DNA of 37,410 bases from Pavlovales sp. CCMP2436. Taxonomy: Eukaryota > Haptophyta > Pavlovophyceae > Pavlovales. The position numbers were made by a program, and so were the translations under genes. Every line of letters begins with the position of its first letter. The first letter of the stretch is position 1. A model generated the notes under the pieces. The model did no database searches, was not told the origin of the DNA, and saw only the letters and a list, made by a program, of their open reading frames with translations. Location: NCBI GenBank assembly GCA_026770615.1, contig MU631833.1, forward strand, positions 62,296 to 99,705, in the 5' to 3' direction. Of the stretch, positions 1 through 9,320 are shown piece after piece.

Positions 1-361
1 CCCCCTGCAGTCTCAACCGCGCGCAGATCGCCTCGGTTAACGCGCGCCGCGACGTGACTGTGGACGTTAAGGGCTCCCGCTTGGCCCACGAGCGCAAGGC
101 TCTGTGCGAGGTGCTGCGCTACCACTTGCCCGGCTTGGCCATCAACACCAAGACCAACGTGGACTTGCAGGTGCGCGCGAATAGAAGAAATACTACTCAT
201 ACTAACCATATATATATATATATATATATATGGCCAGTGTGGGCTTACGATATTTCAAATTTTGAAAACTTACGGACTTCATATATAAATATATGTATAT
301 TTACAACATTCAGAACAGTCAGACGCCAGCTTGAATCCCTATCATAAATATATATATACAT

Positions 362-423
<62 letters not shown>

Positions 424-456
424 TTATTTATTTATTTATTTATGTATGTATAAATA

Positions 457-506
<50 letters not shown>

Positions 507-2198
507 ATATACATATACATAAATACATACATACAAATAAATTTATATATACTCATACTCATGATACTTAGACCATATGTAAAAAAACTAATGATCTAAT
601 AACCCCCCCCATTTTCAGAGCTGGGTCTACAAGGCCCGCGGCCATGTGCGTGCAAACTACCACGACGGCATGACCTTTTCCTACGCCGACTTTGGCGACC
701 TGCCACTCTCCGACTACCCTCAGCGCCAGTGGGGCGACGACGAGGACACGGGCAGCGAGTGGGACGGGTCGCGCGACGGGTCGCAGCCGTCGCAGCCCCC
801 CTTGGACGAGGACTATGGCCGCGCCTTCCCCCAGTCCGCCTCCCACTCCGCGAGCGGCTCGGGCAGGGCGGCCGGGGCCACGAGCGAGGACGCGCGCCTG
901 GTCGCGCTCGCGCGCGAGGCCCAGTCCAAGCGCGACAAGGCAGACGCCGCCAAAGCCGCCGCCGCGCGCGCCGCCAAGGCCGCGCCACCAACGGTCGCGA
1001 GCGCGCGCAGGGCGGTGGCGGAGGACGCGGACATGGCGGACATCTTGCGGCGGATCGCCGAGCAGGAGGCACGCGAGGCGCGGCAGCGGGCGGCGGAGGA
1101 GACCTTTCCGTGCCCGCTGTGCGACATGCCGTGCGAGTCGGAGGCCGCCATGTCCCTCCACTTCGCCCTGGTGCACGACGAGGCCCCAGAGCCGCCGCCG
1201 CCACCGCCGCTGTCGCCGCCGCCCGCGCTCGCGCCTGACGTGCAGAGCTTCTTCTCGAACGCGGCCGCGAGGCAGAGCGCGGCCCCGCCGCCGCCGCCGC
1301 CGCCTTTGCCGCCCGACAACAACTCAGACAACAACTTCGGGTACGCGATGCCGCCGCCGCCGCCGCCGCCGCTGTCGCCGCCGCCCGCGCTCGCGCCTGA
1401 CGTACAGAGCTTCTTCTCGAACGCAGCCGCGAGGCAGAGCGCGGCCCCGCCGCCGCCGCCGCCTTTGCCGCCCGACAACAACTCAGACAACAACTTCGGG
1501 TACGCGATGCCGCCGCCGGCGCCGGCGCTTAGCGGCAACCTCTTCAGCGCGCCGCCGCCGCCACCGCCCCCGCCGCCGGAGGTAGCTGCGTCACCGCCGC
1601 CGCTGCCGCTCCTGGCGCCGGCGCCGGCGCCGCTGGCAGCGGCGATGCCGCCGGTGGCGGCGCGGGCACCCGCGCCGCCGCCGCCGCTCCCGCCGCCGCC
1701 GCCGCTGCCGTTCGGCGCGCCGCCGCCGCCGCCCGCCGCGCCGGTCGACGTGGCCGAGATGCCGGACATTCCCGACTACCCCGACGACCACCCGCTAGTG
1801 TTCCCGCTGATCGGCTTGTTCGAGGCCACGCCGCCGACGCCCAACGAATCGCTGGTGCATTTTTTTTTTTCATTTTTTTTCATTTTTTTTGCTGCCGCTG
1901 CCGCCTTAACTAACAAGCCTTGACAGGTATTTTTCCCAGGGGAACAAATGACATATTCCAGTATTATTAATTCTGGTAAATTTTGAGTTCTGATTAGATT
2001 CACGTTTATCATTCTCGTGCATTTTGAATTATGATCCAGGTGATCTACTGCTCGCGCTTGAGCGGGTTGGGGAGACAGCAGCTGATCCGGCAGATCATTC
2101 CGCTGCAGCAGATGGGCATGGTGCAGATGTTCGACTTTAAGTTCGCGGACGTCAAGATAGTTCTGCTTGCGGCGGGCTTTGGCGGCCCACCGGTCTGA
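1..2198 (+). CDS. Host gene, 3' part: C2H2 zinc finger and polyproline protein, function unknown
   Basis: Three exons are inferred: <1-170, 619-1854 and 2040-2198 (stop TGA at 2196). Both introns are GT-AG and phase 0; the reading frame is open across all joins. The donors read GTGCGC at 171 and GTGCAT at 1855; the acceptors are TTTTCAG at 618 and ATCCAG at 2039. The middle exon encodes an acidic stretch, an Ala/Arg-rich charged helix, one C-x2-C-x12-H-x4-H finger at 1111-1176, then long proline runs. The segment [18 protein letters not shown] followed by prolines and [12 protein letters not shown] occurs twice, an internal duplication of about 150 bp near 1204-1510. The 5' end is outside the window. 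I do not recognise the family; the polyproline tracts suggest profilin/SH3-type partners, which is inference only. Confidence 0.6.
171..618 (+). repeat. AT-microsatellite-filled intron of the left host gene
   Basis: This intron holds (AT)n and (ATAC/ATTT)n simple repeats, chiefly 210-231 and 361-515, in sharp contrast to the GC-rich exons. It also carries a 42-bp stretch at 303-344 shared with the viral element (listed separately). The branch and acceptor region contains a C8 run and TTTTCAG. Confidence 0.7.
303..344 (+). repeat. 42-bp stretch identical (inverted) to viral DNA at 19267-19308
   Basis: The stretch starts ACAACATTCAGAACAGTCAG and ends GAATCCCTATCA. By eye it is an exact reverse complement of 19267-19308, at the 5' end of the viral polymerase/helicase gene. 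After a 1-nt gap the match goes on for eight more bases (TAAATATA, 345-352). It lies in the AT-rich first visible intron of the host gene, about 3 kb from the TIR of the element. It may be a captured viral fragment, a remnant of a second insertion, or an assembly chimera. Confidence 0.85.
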
Positions 2199-3342
2199 CC
2201 CCGCAGCAAGGCTGCTCCCGGAGCCTTGCTCTCGGCGGCTGCGGGCTAGGGGCCTCTCTCTCTCCCTCTCCCCCTCTCTCTCTCTCTCTCTCTCTCTCTC
2301 GACTGGCTGGACCGCTCGACGAAGAGCCAACTTCCAATAAACGGCGCTCGCGTCGCTCGCTCGCTCGCTCGCACCCGCCCCCAACCACCAACGACCACCG
2401 ATGCATGTGGACATTGCCCCAATGATGAGTGGTGCATCAGCCGCTCTCGACTGATGCATGTGAATATCCGTCCTCCGCCGGCCCATCCACTTGCTGTTCC
2501 GCGTCCAAGTGTATCACTCCGCCCAAGCAATTAATTCGTGTTATAAGTTACTCACGTAACTAGTTCGTTTATTTGTATAAAGTTAAGTTTGTTAAGTTAG
2601 TAAGTTTGTTAGACTTCGCATATAAAATTAAATGCAGAATTTTAATTATCAAAACTCGAAACGAAATATCAAATAACCTGCTCGGAGCTCAGTCGGCGTT
2701 TTGAGTGGTACCAGGTGCAAGGTTCAGTCAGGTTGTGAGTGTGACGCGCCTCCCATCTTGGGTCGAAATCCGAATTAGTGGCGCGATTCCGCACTGGGGA
2801 GGGGAAAAGTTGTGGGCGGGACGAAGTAATAGACATTCTTCGCCCCTGCGCGCTAAGTACCAATAGCCGTTGTCAAATAGAGCCCTTCTCGACGGTCGTA
2901 GCCCACCTCGTGTGCCTCTCGAGTGCATCTGGGGTCGACAACATGCTAAAGGTAACTAACATTTCCGATTCTCAGCGCTCGGAAGCGATAAGAAAGTCAT
3001 GGTTCCCGATGGGGCACAGAGGAGTTTGATGCAGATTGAATAAGGCGCCGCCCCATTCACAAATCTGCATCTCTCCTTTGTGCCCAACCCGGTTCGTGAG
3101 TTACTCCGAAGGACTTTCACCGGACTTTTTCGCAAGTTCCCCCCGGACTGGCCACTAATCCGGACTTCGACCCAATTGCGCGCTCATGTTTAAAAAGGAA
3201 GAAAAAACTGAATGGTATAAGCCTCCATGATTCGCCGCAGCCTAGGAGGGTGTTCGGGGCCTGGCACGAGCGGGAAGCTCGCGTGGGGGCGTTGCTACGC
3301 GCGAAACGCGAAGCAGCTTTCACCACCAAAAAAGCACTAAAA
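2199..3342. other. Host intergenic DNA, no gene seen
   Basis: There is a (CT)n run at about 2250-2300, GCTC repeats near 2350-2372, an AT-rich patch at 2530-2670, then GC-balanced sequence up to the element boundary. The short reading frames here have no recognisable content. I found no tRNA-like pattern. Confidence 0.6.
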
Positions 3343-4263
3343 CACCATAGAGAGCCGGGACACGTATTAATCGCCTTCGGCGACAACCCGATTTCTCCGA
3401 ATCCTTCGTTGGCCCGGGGAAATCATCGTCGAGCTCGGTGGATCCCTCTAGGCTGTGCGTTTCTCTAAGTTGCATGTCGATTTCCGCGTGGGCTTGGTGG
3501 CATCTTCGCAGGGCTAGGTGGATCTCGGTGGATCTCGGTGGATCTCGGTCGATTCTCGGTGGATCCCAGTAGAGGGGGGGGAGGGAGGGAGGGAGGGTGG
3601 GTGGGGGGGGGCCTAGGTGGAGCTAGGTGGAGCTAGGTGGATCCCCGTGGACCCCGGTGGCACGAGTATGGTTAACTCATGTCCCGCGGGCATCTAGGCG
3701 GCTTTTGCGGCGGAAAAAAAGGCCTTAGGTCGCGCTCCGGGGGCCCGGTGGACCCGGTGGCACGAGTATGGTTAATTCATGTCCCGCAGGCATCTAGGCG
3801 GCTTTTGCGGCGCAAAAAAAGGCCTCAGGTTGCCTCCAGGCGGCCGGTGGCGGCCTGGCGGACCCGGTGGCACGAGTATGGTTAATTCGTGTCCCGCGGG
3901 CATCTAAGCGGCTTTTGCGGCGGAAAAAAAGGCCTTAGGTCGCGCTCCAGGGGCGGGCGGGCGGCGTGGCGGTGGGCGGCGGAGCGGGGCGGCATGTTGC
4001 GGTATGGTCGACGGGGCCGTATGTTGCGGTATGGGTGGATGTGAGTGCATGTTGCGACATCGAAAATCGGGAACTCGAAAACCCGCGAAAATGGGAAGTT
4101 CTGGGGGCTGCAGAAATCGGGAATGGCTGGGAGGGGGGAGGCCGGGGGTGCGCGACGGGGCCGCATGCGCCGATGTGGACGACGGGCGGCGCGAGGTAGG
4201 ACTAGGTAGGACTAGGTGGGACTAGGTAGGGCGGGGGAGGGCCAGGCGGGGGAGGGCGGGCGA
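3343..4263 (+). repeat. Left terminal inverted repeat of the PLV
   Basis: The outer end reads CACCATAGAGAGCCGGGACA and matches the reverse complement of 22069-22088. The inner end (GGGAGGGCGGGCGA, 4250-4263) pairs with 21059-21072. A few substitutions exist (for example GGTGGG against GGTAGG near 4215). The repeat is G-rich on this strand and contains GGTGGATCTC short repeats (3520-3560), a G-rich run (3572-3612) and a roughly 100-bp tandem array. Outside the boundary a looser similarity (TTCACCACCA on both sides) hints that a degraded outer extension may exist. Confidence 0.9.
3656..3950 (+). repeat. Tandem repeat of about 100-110 bp, three copies, inside the left TIR
   Basis: Each unit starts GGTGGCACGAGTATGGTTAA and continues through GGCGGCTTTTGCGGCG, an A7 run and GGCCT. 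CACGAGTATG recurs at 3661, 3761 and 3871, so the spacing is 100 then 110 bp. The corresponding part of the right TIR is inside the assembly gap, which suggests that this array broke the assembly there. Confidence 0.85.
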
Positions 4264-4270
4264 CCGAGGT

Positions 4271-4350
4271 CTATGGTGGTCTATCGTGGTCTATCGTGGT
4301 CTATCTGGACCTATCTGAACCTATCTGGACCTATCGAGGTCTACCGGGCC
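4271..4350 (+). repeat. Short 10-bp tandem array just inside the left TIR
   Basis: Eight imperfect 10-bp units (CTATCGTGGT, CTATCTGGAC and variants) run head to tail. No coding content. Function unknown. Confidence 0.75.
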
Positions 4351-4378
4351 CCCTGTTGAAACTCGGTAGAAACCTCGC

Positions 4379-4723
4379 TCAAATATGATCGCGTGGCGAG
4401 TTTACAAGGGTCCCTGACGAGTTTAGCTCGCTCGATTTGATCGCACGACGGGAATCCTGTCCGCTCAAATATGACTCCTTTTCACTGTGAGGAGGTATGC
4501 GTGCGCGCGCTGGAGGAGGTTGACCGAGCCCATGGAGATTTATTTTTATTTTTTTTATTCTTGTGCAACATTCTTCTCTAGATTTATTTTAGTAGTTTAT
4601 ATAAACCCGCACGCATCAAGAAAAGGCCAAAACGAGTCATATTTGAGCGAGCGGGAATCCCGTGCGGCGATCATATTTGAAGACCCTTACACTCGATGAT
4701 CTCGTCCAGAAAATCATATTTGA
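4379..4723. repeat. Cluster of five TCAAATATGA / TCATATTTGA sites (possible origin or regulatory array)
   Basis: TCAAATATGA occurs at 4379-4388 and 4465-4474; its complement TCATATTTGA occurs at 4637-4646, 4671-4680 and 4714-4723. Flanking bases are also shared: CCGCTCAAATATGACTC at 4461 faces GAGTCATATTTGAGCG at 4635, and CGGGAATCC(T/C)GT accompanies two of them. This makes long-range inverted pairs between the TIR and the first gene. The rest of 4264-5033 shows no convincing gene. A replication origin or transcription-factor array is inference from the layout. Confidence 0.6.
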
Positions 4724-5033
4724 GCGCGGGGGGCTACGGGGCTCGCACGTTGAACTCGTCGTCGAACTCGTCGTCGGACTAGACGGTGGACACGACGACT
4801 GCATGGAGGAGGGTGATGGCGGCCAGGTAGACCCAGCGGGAGCGCCTGAAGACCGCGTGGGCGTCCGTAAAGCTTGCATTAAAGTTTTACTAGTATTAGC
4901 ACAATTGCCACGGGACTACGGGAATAGCACATAAAGTACGGAAGTGCAAGGTAAGGAAGTTCAGAGGAACTTGCGGAATGGACGGGCTGTCTGCGGAGAT
5001 AAATACCGGAGTGGCTAACAAGAAAGAGGTCGG

Positions 5034-5720
5034 ATGATGGAAGATTCAGTTGATCGCGCCACGCAAGTCGGGAGGGCACTCGCCAACGCAAACGTGAGCG
5101 GCAAACGAGTGAGCGGTATCTACGTCATCTGGCCTGGATGGAGTCAGGTCCCGTTCGTGAAACTTGGTTTGACGACCAACATCTTTTCAAGGGCGGTGAA
5201 TGGCTACAGCCACTACATGCCACACGCTGAACCTGGCAACTCCTCTGACCGGATGGGGTATCTGGTAGTCTCGCCATCGCTCGTCCGCACCCGCGAGACA
5301 CGTGTGCTCAACCTAGCTAGTGAACAAAACGGATGGGAGACTCCACCTCGAGACAAAGAATGGCGACGCTGGCTTGGAGCACCCGGAGACTTCCACGCGG
5401 CGATCGCCCAGTTGCTGGCAGCCTTAAGAACAACAGTCGATGGATTATGGTACACGTTCGAGCGAGGAACCGGACGAATACTGAAGCAGGGTGGCTCGAA
5501 CACATCACTCAACCAGGATTTGGTGTTACCGTTTATTCCAAACGTGCTCACCCGGAGTCTGTGGGGGCGCAACGTGCGTCAGGTTGGGAAGGTGCAGGTG
5601 ATCGGACGCGGAGGTGGAGCCACTGTCGCCGGTGTTGATAATGGAACTACGCGGAGATTCAGAGACGCTCGCAGTCCCGAACCGCTATACCAGCTCACCT
5701 ATAGGGGGCGCAATATTTGA
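5034..5720 (+). CDS. GIY-YIG / T5orf172-type nuclease
   Basis: The 228-residue product has the core of the GIY-YIG superfamily near its N terminus: GIYVI at residues 28-32, KLGLTTN at 43-49 (the K-[IL]-G-x-T form typical of the T5orf172 branch), a conserved-position Arg at 53 and a likely metal-binding Glu at 88 (RTRETRVLNLA). The C-terminal 100 residues are not recognised and may bind DNA. Such nucleases are common in PLVs, virophages and giant viruses, where they are thought to act in DNA processing or homing. The gene stands alone next to the left TIR, reads toward the interior and ends with TGA. It has no visible lesion, unlike the capsid genes. As no integrase is seen, this is the only candidate DNA-cutting enzyme besides the C-terminal domain of the replication protein. 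Confidence 0.65.
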   Translation: MMEDSVDRATQVGRALANANVSGKRVSGIYVIWPGWSQVPFVKLGLTTNIFSRAVNGYSHYMPHAEPGNSSDRMGYLVVSPSLVRTRETRVLNLASEQNGWETPPRDKEWRRWLGAPGDFHAAIAQLLAALRTTVDGLWYTFERGTGRILKQGGSNTSLNQDLVLPFIPNVLTRSLWGRNVRQVGKVQVIGRGGGATVAGVDNGTTRRFRDARSPEPLYQLTYRGRNI

Positions 5721-6186
5721 TATTTGTTTGAACAAAATCACAAGCCTAAATTAGCCGAAATGGTGTTTTGAGAAATCGACTTTGCGGGGGCGGAAGGTCA
5801 GCGGCGCGACGGGGCGGCCTCGGGGGGTGTGTCAGAGGACCCTGGGGGTGGGTGGTAGGCGCGTGGGGCCTACCTTTGGCAAATTTGGGTTTTTTAGATA
5901 TCGAGTTTGCGCTCGCCGGAGGTCGACGCAGACGTGCGGGTAGCCACGGGGGGCCTCCGGGAGGTGTGTGCGATCGACCGGGCGCCTGGACGACCTCTGG
6001 GAGCTAGCTGGAGCCCTTGGAGAAGGGGCAAAAGAGGAAGTTCTAGGCGGGCTACTAAAATTGCACATTTTCGACACAGGCTACGGTGAATAGCACACTC
6101 GTGAAAAAACGGAAGTCTTGGAGGGAGGGGGTCTTCGGGGGTCTTCGGGGGTCTTCGTATGTTTTTGGTGTTTGTGATATTTAGAT
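5721..6186. other. Non-coding stretch between the nuclease gene and the end of the MCP gene
   Basis: The sequence is G-rich on the plus strand in 5780-6050 and has a GGTCTTCGG triplication (6129-6156) just downstream of the MCP stop. The nuclease and MCP genes converge here, so transcription ends are expected. No supported gene. Confidence 0.5.
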
Positions 6187-7451
6187 CTAAGACTGGTAAG
6201 TGAGCAGTTCCATTTGAGCCACGAGGACCTTCTCGTGTTGGACCCAGACATCGACATACAGGGCAGAATTATCGGCAGCAATTTTACTTTCGAAGACCAC
6301 ATGCAGCAGCTGCGTGCTAATACCGTCGGAAAGAGAGAGTCAGACTGTGGGAAGGCCTGCAGAGACAGACCGACCGCATAGCCATCGGTAAGGTACTTTG
6401 CCGCAGAGACACAGGAGCGAGCAGCCGCGTCCGAGATGCCCCCGCCAAAAGTGCGAGAGAGCTCGAACCGTGCTTCGGCCGCTGAGTTAGTGCAGTCGAT
6501 TGCGCTCTGAGGCACGACCATTTCACCGATGCGGAAGCGGTAGTCGATCATACCAGCCTTGGTCCGCTGTGTGACCGTTTTACGACTATGGGGGGTCGCC
6601 ACCGAGGATTCGCGCAATACGATGAATATATTACAGGCGGATGACACACGTACTAGAATTTGCATCGAAACGAACCCGGCGTTTGCCGAAACCGTACTCC
6701 GGTAGTGGGAGAAATCGAAAGTCGGCACAGTAATGATACCCCCAAGAGCAGAGATCATTGCACGCTCAACATCTCCAGAGATACGCACCTCAGAGACATG
6801 CAGCTTGAGATTGCTCACCGTGCAACCTGATATCGCCGCTCCGGCAGAGTCGTACGTGCCCCACTCCGTTTGTGCCGAAAGCTTGATTTCTAGCCTGATG
6901 GACTCCTTTAACTGGCTCAGCGGCAGGGCCTTCATGGCGATGGTGCCGAGCGGGCACATAAGCGGCAGCGCAACCGTCAACGAAGAATTGGCCGGAATGG
7001 TAGCCCCATCTCGATTATAGTAGGAGCTCACAATGTCGGCAGGATTGTTAGCGGCCACCGAGTAATCAGCCATCCCGCGGACCGTGCCCGACGATCGGAG
7101 GGAATCAAGATCAGTTGTAAAATCTTGCGTGAGCGAAAATAGCGCCCCGTATTCGCTGATGCTACTCATATGTTGGCTCCCAAAAAACACGTCCAGCGAC
7201 GCAATACACGCCTGAGCACCTCCGTCTAGCGTCATGGGGGTGTTATTAGTATTATTAATAGTGAAGCTCAGGATAGTTTGCGAGCCATCCGAGTGCAGAC
7301 CTGGCAAGCCACAGGGAACGTTGAATTCGGCTTTTTGCCCACCGCTGAGGGCCGCTCCACCGGTGGATGGAGTGAGATAGTGGCGAATCATCTCTGCGGG
7401 CGGAGCGAGCGGGCGTGGTTCGTAGCGGTAGAAGTCTGGCAGTGCTTCCAT
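6187..7451 (-). CDS. MCP: Major capsid protein (double jelly roll), one frame displacement
   Basis: The first ~375 residues read as a PLV major capsid protein: a conserved N-terminal strand region, the run LDGGAQACIASLDVFFGS followed by an ISEYGALF motif (equivalent to the 'LDG..s.f..l.v...g..le.i..Y' block of PLV capsids), and a second beta-rich half. Near 6317 the coding potential moves to the -1 frame. There a typical capsid C terminus (LYVDVWVQHEKVLVAQMEL) ends at TAG 6187-6189, followed one codon later by TAA. Read without the shift, the frame runs on into a basic, unlikely tail to 6081. Expected length is about 420 residues. The gene is last in a minus-strand block with 7511-7876 and the penton gene and has an A-rich promoter-like motif 33 nt upstream. 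The lesion may be genuine decay or a one-base sequence error. Confidence 0.75.
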
Positions 7452-7484
7452 TTTGAATTCTTTACGATGTATAAGGTACCTAAG

Positions 7485-7497
7485 ATTTTTATTTCAG
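7485..7497 (-). promoter_or_regulatory. A-rich promoter-like motif upstream of MCP
   Basis: On the minus strand it reads CTGAAATAAAAAT, ending 33 nt before the MCP ATG (7451). The identical 13-mer precedes the gene starting at 20591, and close variants precede the genes at 8781, 14841 and 15249. Confidence 0.55.
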
Positions 7498-7510
7498 ATT
7501 TTGACAAACG

Positions 7511-7876
7511 TCAGCCATTTGCGGCACGTTCGAAATGGGATGTCAGACCTCGGAGCTCTTTTGAGTCGCCAACGCCGGCTGCAAAATTGCCCACACGACC
7601 GGCTACGCGAGCGCCGGCCGAGAGACTGTTAAGCAGATCGCGGCCAAACCCGATGAACTCTCCTGCACCGGGGAAACTTCCGAGTTCACTATTCTCGATT
7701 GCCGTCAAGCCCGTTCTGGCTGTATTAGCGACTCGCGAGGCTACCTCAGCCGCGGTGTTCAGAAAATTCCCTGATTGCCGGCCAAATTTCTGGATTGCGG
7801 GTAGTGCGTTGGAGCCCCATCGTGCGGCGCTTCGGGCGAACCGACCCCAATTCATTTTGCTAATGTGATAGTGCAC
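7511..7876 (-). CDS. Small Ala/Gly-rich PLV protein between MCP and penton, likely virion component
   Basis: The product has 121 residues from the first ATG, or 114 from the second (7855, starting MNWGRFARS). It has Ala/Gly-rich amphipathic segments with regularly spaced Arg/Lys and a central PGAGEFIGFGRDLLNSL stretch, without a clear signal peptide. Its position between the two capsid genes on the same strand, with 59 bp to MCP and 31 bp to the penton stop, suggests a minor virion protein. PLVs and virophages often keep small membrane-active or cement proteins at this place, but I do not recognise a named family. The frame is intact and ends with TGA. Confidence 0.6.
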   Translation of the reverse strand: MHYHISKMNWGRFARSAARWGSNALPAIQKFGRQSGNFLNTAAEVASRVANTARTGLTAIENSELGSFPGAGEFIGFGRDLLNSLSAGARVAGRVGNFAAGVGDSKELRGLTSHFERAANG

Positions 7877-7907
7877 TAGATATTTATCAATAAAGCGGTA
7901 AAAGTGG

Positions 7908-8704
7908 CTAGTCTACCATAACATCCACGACGACCGAAAAGCCCAATCCTTGAGTGTCATAGGGGATTTGGTTCTCGTCTAAAAGAGAGATTACGATAGA
8001 GCTGAGGTTCCGCTTCCTTGCGTTCATGTAAGGTGCGGAGTCGCCCTTGAAGGTCTGAATTTGTCCGTAAGCTACACTGATCGGCACAGACGAAAGCAGA
8101 TTTGTCGAATTTTCTCCAGTAGCCTTGAGACTATCCTGAACGTCCAACTCGAAAGACTCCGACGCTATAAGAATCGAACGAGCGCCTCCGAGGTCTACCA
8201 TGCGGGGAGGGGATCTAGGGACGCCCGATGGAATAAGCAAATTGTAATTCAGGCTCATACCGAGTAGTTTGTGGGCAGTCGTCGTCTCATGTGTCGCTAT
8301 TGAAATATTAGGTCCTTGGTTGTGTGAGAAGGTAGATTTGTTTGTAAAGGCCGAGTAGGACACAGTTACACCAGCCCACACCATGGCCGTAATCGCATTC
8401 ATAGCCTCTGCAAGGGACTCGCCGCTGGTGTAATTGCCAACAGGGATCGATACGACTGACAGAGCGTCTCCAGCGAGCAACAGCACAAAGTTGCTGTTTT
8501 GGAGTTCACAATTTGTTGGACTATAGGAATCGAAGCAGACTCAAGCTGAACATACATGTTTTCGCGGGCGGCTAACGAGATACCCGGAGACAAGTCGAAA
8601 TTGACAGAATCGGTTCGGTCTATATCGATGATGTATCGATCGGCTTGATCGGAGCATAAGTACAACCGATGGAGCACCATGATTGATATGATCGTCGCAC
8701 ACAT
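7908..8704 (-). CDS. Penton-like minor capsid protein (single jelly roll), one frame displacement
   Basis: Two overlapping minus-strand frames make up one gene. The N-terminal part (starts at 8704 or 8680) has the usual PLV/virophage penton opening: an Asp-rich strand (RYIIDIDRTDSVNFDL) followed by NMYVQLESASIP, the counterpart of 'w.v.L.sa.iP'. Near 8515-8520 the coding potential moves to the -1 frame, where the jelly roll continues (NFVLLLAGDALSVVSIPVGNY, a '..ip.GnYt..el...in' pattern) through to GLGFSVVVDVMVD and a TAG at 7908. The total is about 265 residues. It forms the pentameric vertices in related viruses. A 76-bp divergent spacer separates it from the plus-strand gene at 8781. The shift direction is the same as in MCP and ATPase. 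Confidence 0.68.
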
Positions 8705-8740
8705 TTTTTTTCGCTTTCAAGACCGACTTGAAGCACATCG

Positions 8741-8751
8741 TCAATAAAAAT
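8741..8751 (+). promoter_or_regulatory. A-rich promoter-like motif upstream of the gene at 8781
   Basis: TCAATAAAAAT lies 29 nt before the ATG at 8781, in the divergent spacer between the penton gene and the plus-strand block. It shares the AATAAAAAT core with the other element promoters. Confidence 0.5.
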
Positions 8752-8780
8752 CCGATGGGCTAATAAGTATCCAGGCTGTC

Positions 8781-9293
8781 ATGGAGAAAAAGCCAGCTGA
8801 CACCAAAATATACGAGAAAGTCACCGAGGAGCCGGCCACGGTTACAGTGGGTCCCCCCGCCACACCGTCAACCACCGCTCCGGTGACAAATGAGACCGCG
8901 TCAGACTCCACAGCCCCGGTAGCCGTCCAGTCAGCCGTTCAGGCAGACGTACCGGCAGTGAAGGTAAAAAGAGCTACGAGCGAAAAACAGCGCAAAAACT
9001 ACCTAGCTGCCAACGCGCGACGTGAGCAGATTCTGGCTGATGCCAAGGTCTTGCGGGTTGCCGAGGCAAATGAGAAAAAACGTGAGAAGGACGCGTTCGA
9101 GGAATATGCTACGGCGACCAGGCTAGCTCTCAAATACGGGTTCTCGGTACCAACCCAGCCTACACAGCCAACCCAGCCGCCCACCCAGTCGGTTGCGGTC
9201 CCTGTAGCCCCGGTGAGGGCTGCTAAGGTAGAGATGGTCCCGCCGCCACTTCGTTATTACGAACGCCCTCCAACCACTATTAGATTCGTGTGA
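8781..9293 (+). CDS. Pro/Thr-rich protein with charged helix, first gene of the plus-strand block
   Basis: The 170-residue product has three parts. Residues 1-65 are low-complexity Thr/Pro/Val/Ala. Residues 66-115 are strongly charged and helical, with many Lys, Arg and Glu (KRATSEKQRKNYLAANARR). The rest is a Pro/Gln/Thr-rich tail with TQP repeats ending in Tyr/Arg/Pro. No known domain is recognised. The layout resembles disordered, basic virion or scaffold proteins, but that is inference. It is intact, ends with TGA and is 27 bp upstream of the ATPase gene. Confidence 0.55.
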   Translation: MEKKPADTKIYEKVTEEPATVTVGPPATPSTTAPVTNETASDSTAPVAVQSAVQADVPAVKVKRATSEKQRKNYLAANARREQILADAKVLRVAEANEKKREKDAFEEYATATRLALKYGFSVPTQPTQPTQPPTQSVAVPVAPVRAAKVEMVPPPLRYYERPPTTIRFV

Positions 9294-9320
9294 ACGTAAA
9301 AAATATATAGCCCATGTTTA

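Noticed and set aside
813..1769. Gly/Ala-rich protein on the minus strand of the left host gene
   Set aside because: It is the complement of the polyproline exon; splice sites and the zinc finger support the plus strand.
3656..3950. CRISPR-like array in the TIR
   Set aside because: Units of 100-110 bp are repeated along their whole length without unique spacers, and the setting is eukaryotic.
4637..4934. Small proteins between the left TIR and the nuclease gene
   Set aside because: Short frames overlap the repeated TCAAATATGA sites on both strands and show no protein-like features.
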